The notes below the pieces were generated by a model that worked only from the letters and a program-made list of their open reading frames with translations, had not been told where the DNA came from and made no database searches. A stretch of DNA of 64,000 nucleotides from Comamonadaceae bacterium (GTDB lineage: Bacteria; Pseudomonadota; Gammaproteobacteria; Burkholderiales; Burkholderiaceae_C). The first letter of the stretch is position 1; the number at the start of each line of letters is the position of its first letter. Positions 54,390-63,865 of this stretch are shown in pieces. The DNA lies in contig CANEXF010000013.1 in NCBI GenBank assembly GCA_947443645.1, forward strand, positions 33,880-97,879, written 5' to 3'. A program made the position numbers and the translations under genes.

Positions 54390-56327
54390 ATGGGAAGAAT
54401 CATCGGTATCGACTTGGGCACCACCAACAGCTGCGTGTCCGTCATGGAAGGCAACACGCCGCGCGTCATTGAGAACTCGGAAGGCGCGCGCACCACGCCG
54501 TCCATCGTGGCCTACCAGGAAGACGGCGAAGTGCTGGTCGGCGCGTCCGCCAAGCGCCAGGCCGTGACCAACCCACGCAACACCCTGTACGCCGTCAAGC
54601 GTTTGATTGGCCGCAAATTCAGCGAAAAAGAAGTTCAAAAAGACATAGACCTCATGCCTTACGCCATCGTGGCGGCGGACAACGGCGACGCCTGGGTTGA
54701 AGTGCGCGGCAAGAAAATGTCTGCCCAGCAAGTGTCTGCAGACATTCTGCGCAAGATGAAAAAGACAGCTGAAGACTACCTCGGCGAAGCCGTCACGGAA
54801 GCCGTGATCACGGTGCCGGCCTACTTCAATGACGCACAGCGCCAAGCCACCAAAGACGCCGGCCGCATTGCCGGCCTGGATGTCAAGCGCATCATCAACG
54901 AGCCTACCGCTGCTGCCCTTGCCTTCGGCCTGGACAAGCAGGAAAAAGGCGATCGCAAGATTGCTGTCTATGACCTGGGCGGCGGCACTTTTGACGTGTC
55001 CATCATCGAGATTGCCGATGTTGACGGCGAAAAGCAGTTTGAAGTGCTGTCGACCAATGGCGACACCTTCCTGGGCGGCGAAGACTTCGACCAACGCATC
55101 ATTGACTTCATCATTGCCGAGTTCAAGAAAGAGCAAGGCGTTGACCTGGGCAAGGACGTGCTGGCCCTGCAGCGCCTGAAAGAAGCGGCTGAAAAAGCCA
55201 AGATCGAGCTGTCCAACAGCGCGCAGACCGACATCAACCTGCCTTACATCACAGCCGATGCATCGGGTCCAAAACACCTGAGCATCAAGATGACCCGCGC
55301 CAAGCTCGAAAGCCTGGTTGAAGAGCTGATCGAGCGCACGATTGCGCCTTGTCGAGTGGCCATCAAGGACGCTGGCGTCAGCGTTGGCGACATCCATGAC
55401 GTGATTCTGGTTGGCGGCATGACCCGCATGCCCAAGGTCCAGGAGAAGGTCAAAGAGTTCTTCGGCAAGGAGCCACGCAAGGACGTGAACCCAGACGAGG
55501 CCGTTGCCGTTGGCGCAGCCATTCAGGGTCAGGTGCTGTCCGGTGACCGCACCGACGTGCTGCTGCTGGACGTCACCCCCTTGTCACTCGGTATCGAGAC
55601 CATGGGCGGCGTGATGACCAAGATGATCAAGAAGAACACGACCATCCCGACCAAGTTTGCGCAAACCTTCTCGACCGCTGAAGACAACCAGCCGGCCGTG
55701 ACGATCAAGGTGTTCCAGGGCGAGCGCGAGATCGCCTCGGGCAACAAGGCGCTGGGCGAGTTCAACCTCGAAGGCATTCCACCGTCTGCACGTGGCACGC
55801 CACAAATTGAAGTGTCGTTTGACATTGACGCCAACGGCATCCTGCACGTGGGCGCCAAGGACAAGGGCACCGGCAAGGAAAACAAGATCACCATCAAGGC
55901 CAACTCCGGTTTGTCCGAGGCGGAGATCCAGCAGATGGTGAAAGACGCCGAGCTCAATGCCGAAGAAGACAAGAAAAAAGTCGAGTTCGTGCAGGCCAAG
56001 AACAATGCCGAAGCCATGGTGCACAGTGTGAAGAAGTCCCTGGTCGAGTACGGCGACAAGCTGGACGCCGGCGAGAAAGAAAAAATCGAAACCGCCATCA
56101 AGGACATGGAAGAAGCACTCAAGGGCGAAGATAAATCTGCCATTGACGCGAAAAACACGGCCCTGATGGAAGCCAGCCAGAAGCTGGGCGAAAAAATGTA
56201 CGCCGACATGCAGGCATCGCAAGCGGCTGCTGGCAATGCCGGCGGCGCAGACGCGGCCCAGGCTGAAGCCAAACCCGCCGACGACAATGTGGTGGACGCC
56301 GAAGTCAAGGAAGTCAAAAAGGGCTGA
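54390..56327 (+). CDS. dnaK: molecular chaperone DnaK
   Basis: A 645-residue Hsp70. The ATPase starts [15 protein letters not shown], with [20 protein letters not shown] and [13 protein letters not shown]. The interdomain linker leads to the substrate domain ([17 protein letters not shown]), and the C-terminal lid ends in the conserved DAEVKEV. A ribosome site (CAGGAG) precedes the ATG. Works with DnaJ and GrpE to fold and disaggregate proteins. Confidence 0.99.
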   Translation: MGRIIGIDLGTTNSCVSVMEGNTPRVIENSEGARTTPSIVAYQEDGEVLVGASAKRQAVTNPRNTLYAVKRLIGRKFSEKEVQKDIDLMPYAIVAADNGDAWVEVRGKKMSAQQVSADILRKMKKTAEDYLGEAVTEAVITVPAYFNDAQRQATKDAGRIAGLDVKRIINEPTAAALAFGLDKQEKGDRKIAVYDLGGGTFDVSIIEIADVDGEKQFEVLSTNGDTFLGGEDFDQRIIDFIIAEFKKEQGVDLGKDVLALQRLKEAAEKAKIELSNSAQTDINLPYITADASGPKHLSIKMTRAKLESLVEELIERTIAPCRVAIKDAGVSVGDIHDVILVGGMTRMPKVQEKVKEFFGKEPRKDVNPDEAVAVGAAIQGQVLSGDRTDVLLLDVTPLSLGIETMGGVMTKMIKKNTTIPTKFAQTFSTAEDNQPAVTIKVFQGEREIASGNKALGEFNLEGIPPSARGTPQIEVSFDIDANGILHVGAKDKGTGKENKITIKANSGLSEAEIQQMVKDAELNAEEDKKKVEFVQAKNNAEAMVHSVKKSLVEYGDKLDAGEKEKIETAIKDMEEALKGEDKSAIDAKNTALMEASQKLGEKMYADMQASQAAAGNAGGADAAQAEAKPADDNVVDAEVKEVKKG

Positions 56328-56404
56328 AAAGACCTGAGCAGACCTGAGCCAAGATGATTTGGGCAGGTCTCAATTGACGCCTTCAAGCCACTAGGCCATG
56401 AGGC

Positions 56405-56444
56405 GAAGCGGAAAACCTGGAATCATCCCGGCTTTCCGCTTTTT
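56405..56444 (+). terminator. terminator after dnaK
   Basis: Stem AAGCGGAAA / TTTCCGCTT followed by TTT. Downstream dnaJ probably has its own promoter or depends on read-through. Confidence 0.75.
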
Positions 56445-56534
56445 GCGTTGTGTTGAGCGCTGCAGACTGACCAGGTCTGGATTTTTACCCCCGATTTAGC
56501 CCCCTTTAAACCAAGACTTTCCGACCGACCCGAC

Positions 56535-57677
56535 ATGGCCAAAAAAGACTATTACGACACGCTGGGTGTGCCCAAGAACGCCAGTGAAGAAGACATTAAA
56601 AAAGCCTATCGCAAGCAGGCAATGAAGCACCACCCTGACCGCAATCAGGGTGATACTGGCAAGGGTGCAGAAGAAAAATTCAAAGAGGCCAAAGAGGCCT
56701 ACGAGATGCTTTCGGACGAAAACAAACGTGCCGCCTACGACCAGTATGGCCACGCGGGCGTCGACCCCAACCGCGGTGGGGGTCCGGGCGCGGAAGGCTT
56801 TGGCGGCTTTGCCGAAGCGTTTGGCGATATTTTTGGCGACGTCTTCGGTGGCCAGCAACGCGGCGGTCAGCAGCGCGGTGGCCGTCAGGTTTTCCGCGGC
56901 GGCGACCTGAGCTACGCCATGGAAATCACCCTGGAAGAGGCTGCGAACGGCAAGGAAGCGCAAATCCGGATTCCGAGCTGGGACGACTGCACCACCTGCC
57001 ACGGCAGCGGCGCCAAACCCGGCACCAAGGTGGTGACCTGCACCACCTGCCACGGCCACGGTGTCGTGCAGATGCGCCAGGGCTTTTTCAGCGTTCAGCA
57101 AAATTGCCCGCAGTGCAAAGGCACGGGCAAGCTGATTCCCGAGCCCTGCGTGGCCTGCCACGGCGTCGGCAAGACCAAGAACAACAAGACCCTGGAAGTC
57201 AAGATTCCGGCTGGCATAGACGACGGCATGCGCATACGCTCGACCGGCAACGGCGAGCCTGGCACCAACGGCGGCCCACCCGGCGATCTCTACATCGAGA
57301 TCCGCGTCAAGAAGCACGAGATCTTTGAGCGCGACGGCGACGACCTGCACTGCGCCGTACCCATCAGTTTCACCACCGCAGCGCTGGGCGGCGAAATTGA
57401 AGTTCCGACGCTGGCCGGAAAGGCTGCGATTGACATTCCCGAAGGCACCCAGGCCAGCAAGCAGTTTCGCCTGCGCGGCAAGGGCATCAAGGGCGTGCGC
57501 TCGAGCTACCCCGGCGATCTTTACTGCCACATCACGGTGGAAACGCCGGTCAAGCTCACCGAACACCAGCGCAAACTGCTCAAGGAGTTTGAGGAGTCGC
57601 TGAAAAAAGGCGGCGCCAAGCACTCGCCCAGCGAAGAAGGCTGGACCGACAAACTGAAGAACTTCTTCAGTACGTAA
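56535..57677 (+). CDS. dnaJ: molecular chaperone DnaJ
   Basis: A 380-residue type I Hsp40. The J domain has HPD at 33-35, then a Gly/Phe-rich region, four zinc-binding CxxCxGxG repeats ([32 protein letters not shown]) and the C-terminal substrate-binding domains. No clear heat-shock promoter is seen directly upstream. A strong terminator follows. Confidence 0.99.
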   Translation: MAKKDYYDTLGVPKNASEEDIKKAYRKQAMKHHPDRNQGDTGKGAEEKFKEAKEAYEMLSDENKRAAYDQYGHAGVDPNRGGGPGAEGFGGFAEAFGDIFGDVFGGQQRGGQQRGGRQVFRGGDLSYAMEITLEEAANGKEAQIRIPSWDDCTTCHGSGAKPGTKVVTCTTCHGHGVVQMRQGFFSVQQNCPQCKGTGKLIPEPCVACHGVGKTKNNKTLEVKIPAGIDDGMRIRSTGNGEPGTNGGPPGDLYIEIRVKKHEIFERDGDDLHCAVPISFTTAALGGEIEVPTLAGKAAIDIPEGTQASKQFRLRGKGIKGVRSSYPGDLYCHITVETPVKLTEHQRKLLKEFEESLKKGGAKHSPSEEGWTDKLKNFFST

Positions 57678-57713
57678 GCATGCACTAGACTTCCGCTTAA
57701 ACGCGACTCCATA

Positions 57714-57743
57714 AAAAATGCCGGGCATGTCCCGGCATTTTTT
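57714..57743 (+). terminator. rho-independent terminator after dnaJ
   Basis: Stem AAAAAATGCCGGG / CCCGGCATTTTTT. Its symmetry would also stop the convergent metE-like transcript. Confidence 0.88.
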
Positions 57744-57808
57744 GCGGATCTGAAAGCAATGTTGTTTCAAAAACTCAAATGCGCAACCTGCCCGGTGACG
57801 GCCTGCGC

Positions 57809-58939
57809 TCAGGCGGCGACGCGGCTCGCGCGCTCAGCGCCTTCCTTCAGCACAGCCAGTTTCATCCACGTCACCGCCGGGTCGATCTTGCCGTAATTGG
57901 CAAAGGTACCGAAGCCGCAGTCGGTGCTGGCCAGCACACGGTCGTCGCCCATGAAGTCGGTATAGCGTGCGATGCGCTGGCGTATCAGTTCCGGATGTTC
58001 AACGTAGTTCGAGCAGCTGTCGATCAGGCCAGGTGCAAGGATCTTGTCATCGGCAACGCCTGCATCGCGCCAGATTTCCCACTCGTGCTCATGCCGCGGG
58101 TTGGCCGCCTCGAACAGGATGGTGGACGGCCGCGCGGCCAGAATGGGCCCCAGCACCTTGACCAGGTCAATGTCACAGGTGTGCGGGCCTTCGTAGTTGC
58201 CCCAGCAGACATGCATGCGCAGCTTCTCGCGCGGGATATTGCTGGTGGCTGCGTTCAAAGCCTCCACGTTCTGCCAGGCGCGCTTGATGAACTCTTCTTC
58301 GCTGAGATGCTGAAAGCCGGTGTGCGCCGCCATCGCAAGGTCGGGGCAGTCGAGTTGCAGGTCAAAACCCGCCGCGACAATCGCTTCGTACTCGGGGCGC
58401 ATCGCATCGACGAGCGCCGCCAGGTAGGCCTCGTGCGATGGATAGTATTTGTTCGGCTGGAAAGCCGTCACAAGACCTGGGGAGGCAGCGTTCAAAAAAC
58501 CTCGCGCGCCGCCGCCGTGGCGTTCCATCGCCGACTTGAAGCGCCGGATGTCTGCGTGGCATGGCTCCAGGGTCCGCAGCTTCACCGGCCCGATGCAGGC
58601 AGCACGCACGAACTCCTGGGCGCCCATGATGGCGGCCAGCTTTTTGCGCAAGTCCGGCAGGTCTGCAAGGTCCTTGGCGGGTGTGCGGTCAACGTGCCCG
58701 CCGAAGCCTTCGAGCCGCTCGGTGATGTAGGTCGCGTAGCCCACCTTGCCCAGTTCGCCGTCGCTCATGATGCCGACGCCGGCCTCTGCCTGCTTTTGCA
58801 CGGCGTGGTCAATCGCTGCCTGCACAACCTGCTCGAAGTGCGCGTCGTCCACGGCCTCGCCATGGTCGCGTTTCAAAAGCAGGCCCGCCAGTTCGTCGCC
58901 GCGCGGCAGGCTGCCAACGTGTGTGGTGAGGATGGTCAT
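57809..58939 (-). CDS. MetE C-terminal-domain-like (cobalamin-independent) methyltransferase
   Basis: A 376-residue protein equal to the C-terminal catalytic half of MetE. TTHVGSLPRG is the family opening, MHVCWGNYEGPH supplies a His/Cys zinc ligand pair, and STDCGFGTFANYG supplies the second cysteine. The folate-binding N-terminal half of true MetE is absent. Such stand-alone proteins transfer methyl groups from alternative donors to a thiol; the actual substrates are unknown. The ATG at 58939 follows AAGGA; an ATG at 58993 would add an unconserved leader. Confidence 0.9.
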   Translation of the reverse strand: MTILTTHVGSLPRGDELAGLLLKRDHGEAVDDAHFEQVVQAAIDHAVQKQAEAGVGIMSDGELGKVGYATYITERLEGFGGHVDRTPAKDLADLPDLRKKLAAIMGAQEFVRAACIGPVKLRTLEPCHADIRRFKSAMERHGGGARGFLNAASPGLVTAFQPNKYYPSHEAYLAALVDAMRPEYEAIVAAGFDLQLDCPDLAMAAHTGFQHLSEEEFIKRAWQNVEALNAATSNIPREKLRMHVCWGNYEGPHTCDIDLVKVLGPILAARPSTILFEAANPRHEHEWEIWRDAGVADDKILAPGLIDSCSNYVEHPELIRQRIARYTDFMGDDRVLASTDCGFGTFANYGKIDPAVTWMKLAVLKEGAERASRVAA

Positions 58940-59201
58940 TGGGAAGTTGTCCTTTGCTGGGGGAGCACGAAGCAAATGAATGCGCCGATGCATGTGGATT
59001 AAATTTGATACTTCCTGACTATAACGAAGAGATCAACGACAGTCTTCGCTGACCGAAAGGGCCGGCACCTCGAGCGGCAGAAAATCCCGAATTCCCCTTG
59101 ACAAGCGTTCGCCCGCTGCTCCGCTGGCTTATAGTGTTTCATCGCCGCTGACTGCGGCAGAGAATTCCCCCCCCTCTTCAATTCCCATCCCACTACACAC
59201 C

Positions 59202-60308
59202 ATGAAAACCAAAGCCGCCGTCGCCTGGAAATCCGGCCAGCCCCTGACCATTGAAACCGTTGACCTGCAGGGCCCCAAGTTCGGCGAGGTGCTGGTCGAG
59301 ATCAAGGCCACAGGCATTTGCCACACCGACTACTACACGCTGTCAGGCGCTGACCCGGAGGGCATATTCCCGGCCATCCTCGGCCACGAAGGCGCGGGCA
59401 TTGTGGTTGATGTCGGTCCTGGCGTGACCACGCTCAAAAAGGGCGACCACGTCATTCCGCTGTACACGCCCGAATGCCGCCAGTGCAAGTTCTGCCTGTC
59501 GCGCAAGACCAATCTGTGCCAACTGATTCGCGGCACCCAGGGCAAGGGCCTGATGCCAGACGCCACCAGCCGCTTCAGCCTGGACGGCAAGCCCATCTTT
59601 CATTACATGGGCACCAGCACCTTCAGCAACTACACCGTGGCCCCTGAAATTTCGCTGGCCAAGATCCGCGAAGACGCACCCTTCGACAAGGTCTGCTACA
59701 TCGGCTGCGGCGTCACCACCGGCATAGGCGCGGTGCTGTTCACAGCCAAGGTTGAAGCCGGCGCCAACGTCGTGGTGTTTGGCCTGGGCGGCATTGGCCT
59801 GAACGTGATCCAGGGCGCCAAGATGGTGGGCGCCGACAAGATCATTGGCGTGGACATCAACCCGGCTCGCCAGGCCATGGCGCGCAAGTTCGGCATGACG
59901 CACTTCATCAACCCCAAGGAAGTAGAAAACGTGGTTGATGCGATCGTGCAGATCACCGATGGCGGCGCCGACTACAGCTTTGAATGCATAGGCAACACCC
60001 AGGTCATGCGCCAGGCGCTCGAATGCACGCATAAGGGCTGGGGCCGCAGCATCATCATCGGCGTGGCCGAAGCCGGCGCCGAGATCAGCACCCGGCCCTT
60101 CCAGCTGGTCACCGGCCGCAAATGGGAAGGCTCGGCCTTCGGCGGCGCGCGCGGCCGCACCGATGTGCCCAAGATTGTTGACTGGTATATGGAGGGCAAG
60201 ATCAATATTGACGACCTGATCACCCACACCATGCCGCTCGAAGACATCAACAAGGGCTTCGATCTAATGAAGAGCGGCGAGTCGATTCGCGGCGTGGTCA
60301 TTTATTAG
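59202..60308 (+). CDS. adhC: S-(hydroxymethyl)glutathione dehydrogenase (class III alcohol dehydrogenase)
   Basis: A 368-residue zinc alcohol dehydrogenase that oxidises S-hydroxymethylglutathione, formed from formaldehyde and glutathione, to S-formylglutathione with NAD+. [12 protein letters not shown] and [12 protein letters not shown] carry catalytic-zinc ligands, and the four structural-zinc cysteines lie in [30 protein letters not shown] binds NAD, and the C-terminal ESIRGVVIY is typical of the class III form. It is also known as FrmA/AdhI. FghA, the next enzyme, is encoded 194 bases downstream. Confidence 0.96.
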   Translation: MKTKAAVAWKSGQPLTIETVDLQGPKFGEVLVEIKATGICHTDYYTLSGADPEGIFPAILGHEGAGIVVDVGPGVTTLKKGDHVIPLYTPECRQCKFCLSRKTNLCQLIRGTQGKGLMPDATSRFSLDGKPIFHYMGTSTFSNYTVAPEISLAKIREDAPFDKVCYIGCGVTTGIGAVLFTAKVEAGANVVVFGLGGIGLNVIQGAKMVGADKIIGVDINPARQAMARKFGMTHFINPKEVENVVDAIVQITDGGADYSFECIGNTQVMRQALECTHKGWGRSIIIGVAEAGAEISTRPFQLVTGRKWEGSAFGGARGRTDVPKIVDWYMEGKINIDDLITHTMPLEDINKGFDLMKSGESIRGVVIY

Positions 60309-60490
60309 CCCCCACGTTCGTTCACTTCGTGTGACTCTCTGCCCCCCGAGGGGGCCGCTGCCCTTGCAGGGCGCCACGCTGCCAGAGGCGGCGCATCTGC
60401 AGGCTGTCCAAGCCCGCGCAGGCGGGCTTGGAGCCGCAGCCTACAGCCTGCAGTCTGGCAAAGCCAGTCCCGCGGCCCCTGCTTGAACTG
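60309..60490 (+). repeat. family-B dispersed repeat (adhC-fghA gap)
   Basis: Starts directly after the adhC stop with CCCCACG and TTCACTTCGTG, continues GCCCCCCGAGGGGGCCGCTG, and ends GCAAAGCCAGTCCCGCGGCCCCTGC in pieces that match 20946-21046. The middle also holds a hairpin, AAGCCCGC / GCGGGCTT. Confidence 0.8.
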
Positions 60491-60502
60491 AAAGATAAGA
60501 AG

Positions 60503-61372
60503 ATGACTACACAAACCGAGCTTCTCAGCGAACACGGCTGCTTCGGTGGGCTGCAGCGCTTTTACAAACATGAGTCGCAGCTCATAGGCCTGGCCATGAA
60601 ATTTTCGCTCTTCCTGCCGCCGCAGGCTGTGATTGAAAGAGCCGGTGGCAAGGTGCCTGCCCTGGTATACCTTGCAGGCCTGACCTGCAACGAAGAAACC
60701 TTCATGACCAAGGCTGGTGCGCAGCGCCTAGCCGCCGAACTCGGCCTGGCGCTGATCGCGCCTGACACCAGCCCTCGTGGCGCGGATGTCCCGGGTGAAA
60801 CGCAGAGCTGGGATTTTGGTGTCGGCGCAGGTTTTTACCTCGATGCGACCCAGGAGCCCTGGGCGAAAAACTACCGGATGGAAAGCTACCTCACACAGGA
60901 GTTACTGCCTTTGCTTGCGTCAAGCCTGCCTATAGACAGCAAACGTATCGGCATCTTTGGCCATTCCATGGGAGGCCACGGCGCGTTGACGCTGGCCCTG
61001 CGCCACCCCGAGCTGTTCAAATCGGTATCCGCTTTCGCGCCCATCTGCGCGCCCAGCCAGTGCCCGTGGGGCGACAAAGCCTTCAGCGGCTATTTGGGCG
61101 CGGACAAAACCACATGGGCAGCGCACGATGCAAGCGCCTTGATGGCCAGCATGAAGAAGCCGCCCTACCCCGGCGGTATCCTGATCGATCAGGGGCTGTC
61201 AGATAAATTCCTGGCCGACCAACTGCATCCACAACTGTTTGAAGCCGCATGCGCGGCCCGCGGACAGGCGCTGACGCTGCGCAGGCATGAAGGCTACGAC
61301 CACGGTTATTACTTCATCGCCAGTTTCATGGACGATCACCTGCGGCATCACGCAAGCCAGTTGCTAAGCTAG
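60503..61372 (+). CDS. fghA: S-formylglutathione hydrolase
   Basis: A 289-residue alpha/beta hydrolase of the esterase D type that converts S-formylglutathione to formate and glutathione. Nucleophile elbow is GHSMGG, the catalytic histidine is in GYDHGYYF, and LAGLTCNEETFMTKAGAQ and APDTSPRGADVPGE are hallmarks. The ATG at 60503 follows AAGAAG. It completes the GSH-dependent formaldehyde pathway with adhC. Confidence 0.97.
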   Translation: MTTQTELLSEHGCFGGLQRFYKHESQLIGLAMKFSLFLPPQAVIERAGGKVPALVYLAGLTCNEETFMTKAGAQRLAAELGLALIAPDTSPRGADVPGETQSWDFGVGAGFYLDATQEPWAKNYRMESYLTQELLPLLASSLPIDSKRIGIFGHSMGGHGALTLALRHPELFKSVSAFAPICAPSQCPWGDKAFSGYLGADKTTWAAHDASALMASMKKPPYPGGILIDQGLSDKFLADQLHPQLFEAACAARGQALTLRRHEGYDHGYYFIASFMDDHLRHHASQLLS

Positions 61373-61467
61373 CAAAGCGCCAGGACGGCAAGACATGGAC
61401 GCGACAGGTTTGCAGACAAGAGCCGCATAAAATTTTCCGATTTCTCGGATAGCGCAAGGAGTTCTCG

Positions 61468-62196
61468 ATGATTGAGCTGTACTACTGGCCCACACCCAAC
61501 GGCTGGAAAATTTCCATCATGCTCGAAGAGTGCGCTCTGCCCTACCGCATGGTGCCGGTCAATATCGGCCGCGGCGAGCAGTTCGCGCCAGGCTTTTTGG
61601 CCATCAGCCCGAACAACCGCATGCCGGCCATGGTCGATCACGCGCCTCCAGGCGGTGGCGCGCCCCTGGCGGTATTCGAGAGCGGCGCAATCTTGCAGTA
61701 TCTGGCTGAGAAAACCGGCCAGTTTTTGCCCCAAACGCTGCGAGAGCGCTACCAGGTGCTGCAATGGCTGAACTGGCAAATCGGCGGTCTCGGCCCCATG
61801 GCCGGACAAAACGGTCATTTCCTGCTTTACGCACCAGAAAAAATCCCCTATGCACTGGAGCGCTACGCCAAAGAAGTCGACCGGCTCTACGGTGTGCTCG
61901 ATCAGCAGCTTGCGCGAACCCAGAGTTTCGTCGCAGGCCAGGAATATTCGATTGCTGACATGGCGATCTTTCCCTGGGTGCGCACGCACAAGGCGCAGCA
62001 GGTCGAACTAAACAGGTTCCCGCATGTCCAGCGCTGGTATGAGGCGCTGTTTCTGCGACCGGCGGTCAAACGTGGACTGGACCTGGGCAAGGATTTGCGC
62101 GCGCCGGCACTGACCGAGGAGGCACGCGCCGCGCTGTTTGGCCAGACCGCAGACAGCATACGCAGCAGTCAACACCAGACAGGTGGGCAGGCATGA
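61468..62196 (+). CDS. glutathione S-transferase
   Basis: A 242-residue GST of the Nu/YfcG-like class: LYYWPTPNGWKISIMLEE N-terminal thioredoxin fold, with ISPNNRMPAMVDH as the cis-proline region and VFESGAILQYLAEK as the glutathione-binding SNAIL/TRAIL-like stretch. YSIADMAIFPWVR marks the helical domain. It overlaps the broken HCCA isomerase by four bases (ATGA). AGGAG precedes the ATG. Confidence 0.94.
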   Translation: MIELYYWPTPNGWKISIMLEECALPYRMVPVNIGRGEQFAPGFLAISPNNRMPAMVDHAPPGGGAPLAVFESGAILQYLAEKTGQFLPQTLRERYQVLQWLNWQIGGLGPMAGQNGHFLLYAPEKIPYALERYAKEVDRLYGVLDQQLARTQSFVAGQEYSIADMAIFPWVRTHKAQQVELNRFPHVQRWYEALFLRPAVKRGLDLGKDLRAPALTEEARAALFGQTADSIRSSQHQTGGQA

Positions 62197-62813
62197 TTGA
62201 ATTTTTCTTTGACTGCTCCAGTCCCTGAACTTATCTGGCTTTTCGCAATATCAAGCCCCTGGCGGCTGAGCTGGCGCTGGACATACGCTGGCGGCCCGTG
62301 CTGGTCGGAGGCATTTTCAACCGCGTCAACACTGGCATTTACGCGGCGCGCGAAGACCTGAACACGCCCAAAAACCGCTACATCCTCAAGGACGTCCAAG
62401 ACTGCGCGCGCGCCATCGGCCTGCGCATGGCCTTCCCACCCAAAGTCTTTCCGGTAAACAGTGTCAAGGCCATGCGCGGCTGCCTGTGGATCGCGCAGGA
62501 CGCCAAAGCACAATCGCGGTTTCTGGCATTTGTGGAAGCCACTTTTGCCGCCTATTTCACGCGGCAGGAAGATATCTCGCAGGATGCCGTGCTGACGGCG
62601 CTTTGCGAGCAGACCGGGATTGACGCAGCAGCGTTCATGGCTGGCATTGCGCAGGCTGACATCAAAAGCGCACTCAAGGCCAACACCGACGAGGCCATAC
62701 AGCGCGGTGCATTTGGCGTGCCGACATTTTTCATAGGCGAGGACATGTACTTTGGCAACGACCGCTTGCCCATGGCCGTGGCGGCGGCACGCAGCGCTGC
62801 CAGCGCAAGCTGA
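62193..62813 (+). pseudogene. 2-hydroxychromene-2-carboxylate isomerase (DsbA-fold), interrupted by an in-frame TGA
   Basis: The frame begins MIEFFFDCSSP-stop-TYLAF. The family motif is SSPWTYLAF, so the TGA at 62226-62228 replaces the tryptophan codon TGG at position 12. Everything after it is open and conserved to 62813 (GGIFNRVNTGIYAARED; GVPTFFIGEDMYFGNDRL), about 206 codons in all. The start overlaps the GST stop. The intact downstream frame suggests a recent mutation, a sequencing error, or stop read-through; a shorter product initiating within the remaining frame is possible. Confidence 0.88.
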
Positions 62814-63599
62814 CTAGCCGAGTTTGGCCGGGCGACTTTCGTCTAGTGGAATAAAGGAGTCCTCCCACTGGCGTGGAAAGCGCCGGCTCTCATCGGAGCC
62901 AGTTGCGCCAGTGCCATCGGCGTTGAAGCCCAGCGGCTGGCTTCTGGCAGAAGGTTTGGCTTCATCGCGCGCATTTAGCTCTTTAAGCGCCGCTTCCTGG
63001 GCGGCCAGCCGCCTGTGCCGCGTGAAGCTGTCCAGATCGGCGTGAAAGCTGCTGTTGCCGCCGCGGGTCGGCTGGTGCTCCAGCTGGTCTTCGACCTCCA
63101 ACTCACCCAGAAAAGCTGCGCGCATGGCACTGACTTTGGGTAGATGACCGCTGCGCACCACCGTGTAAGCAATATGGCAGTCCGACAGCAAGGACTCCTT
63201 CAAATCACGGTTGGCCTTGTTCAAGCCGCGTTTGCCCGGCACATCGACGCAACCGACCACGCTGCCATCGTTCGTGCAGACCGTGAAACTGCAATAAACG
63301 CCGCCCAGCAACTCCTGCCAGGCTGGCGTGCCGTCCTTTTTGGTGCGGCCGGTCGGCGCGGTGAAACGCAGCACGGGCAACTTGACCATCACCAGATGGT
63401 CATGAAAAGTGCTCAGCAGCCAGTCCAGCACCTCTTGCTCGTCGGCGGTGATCAATGCCCGCGAAGCCAGAGGCCATTTACTGGGCACACGCAGCGAAGC
63501 ACCGGCTTTTTGACGCAGCCAGCGCGCGTACAGCCCGACACCCAACAGCGCGCCGACCACCAATCCGAAAAGCGTCATGAGCAATGTCAATAAATTCAA
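62814..63599 (-). CDS. DUF2726-type membrane-anchored protein
   Basis: A 261-residue protein with one N-terminal membrane helix (LLTLLMTLFGLVVGALLGVG) and a DUF2726-like domain (about 35-140: KWPLASRALITADEQEVLDW, VYCSFTVCTNDGSVVGCVDV, SDCHIAYTVV). The charged C-terminal tail is low-complexity. Start: a TTG at 63599 has GGAG five bases upstream, better than the next ATG (63578). DUF2726 domains have a nuclease-like fold, but the function here is unknown. Confidence 0.82.
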   Translation of the reverse strand: MNLLTLLMTLFGLVVGALLGVGLYARWLRQKAGASLRVPSKWPLASRALITADEQEVLDWLLSTFHDHLVMVKLPVLRFTAPTGRTKKDGTPAWQELLGGVYCSFTVCTNDGSVVGCVDVPGKRGLNKANRDLKESLLSDCHIAYTVVRSGHLPKVSAMRAAFLGELEVEDQLEHQPTRGGNSSFHADLDSFTRHRRLAAQEAALKELNARDEAKPSARSQPLGFNADGTGATGSDESRRFPRQWEDSFIPLDESRPAKLG

Positions 63600-63750
63600 G
63601 ATAACTCCGTTTGTTGGCTGCAGGCTGAAGTCAAGAAGTCGCTCGCACCGGAACCGCCTGGGCAGTTCGAAATGCCATCCTAACCCTATAGTCATCAGAC
63701 GCAAGCGCTTACAGTTACACACCTCAATTTTGTGTCGCTATATTACAAAT

Positions 63751-63799
63751 ACTCACCAAGCTCTAGCTGCGGGCGCGAGCAGCTACGTTTTTTATAGCA
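63751..63799 (-). repeat. family-A dispersed repeat (right end of window)
   Basis: Minus-strand reading contains AAACGTAGCTGCTCGCGCCCG, then CAGCTAGAGCTTGG. It sits upstream of the dienelactone hydrolase gene. Confidence 0.72.
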
Positions 63800-63865
63800 C
63801 CCAGTCGCGCCATGTACAAAGACCCGGCTGTGGCGCTATGCTGCGCTTTTTCAAGGAGTTCCCAC

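Noticed and set aside
59098..59135. TTGACA ... TATAGT upstream of adhC as a sigma-70 promoter
   Set aside because: The spacer is 26 bases, too long for a functional pair.
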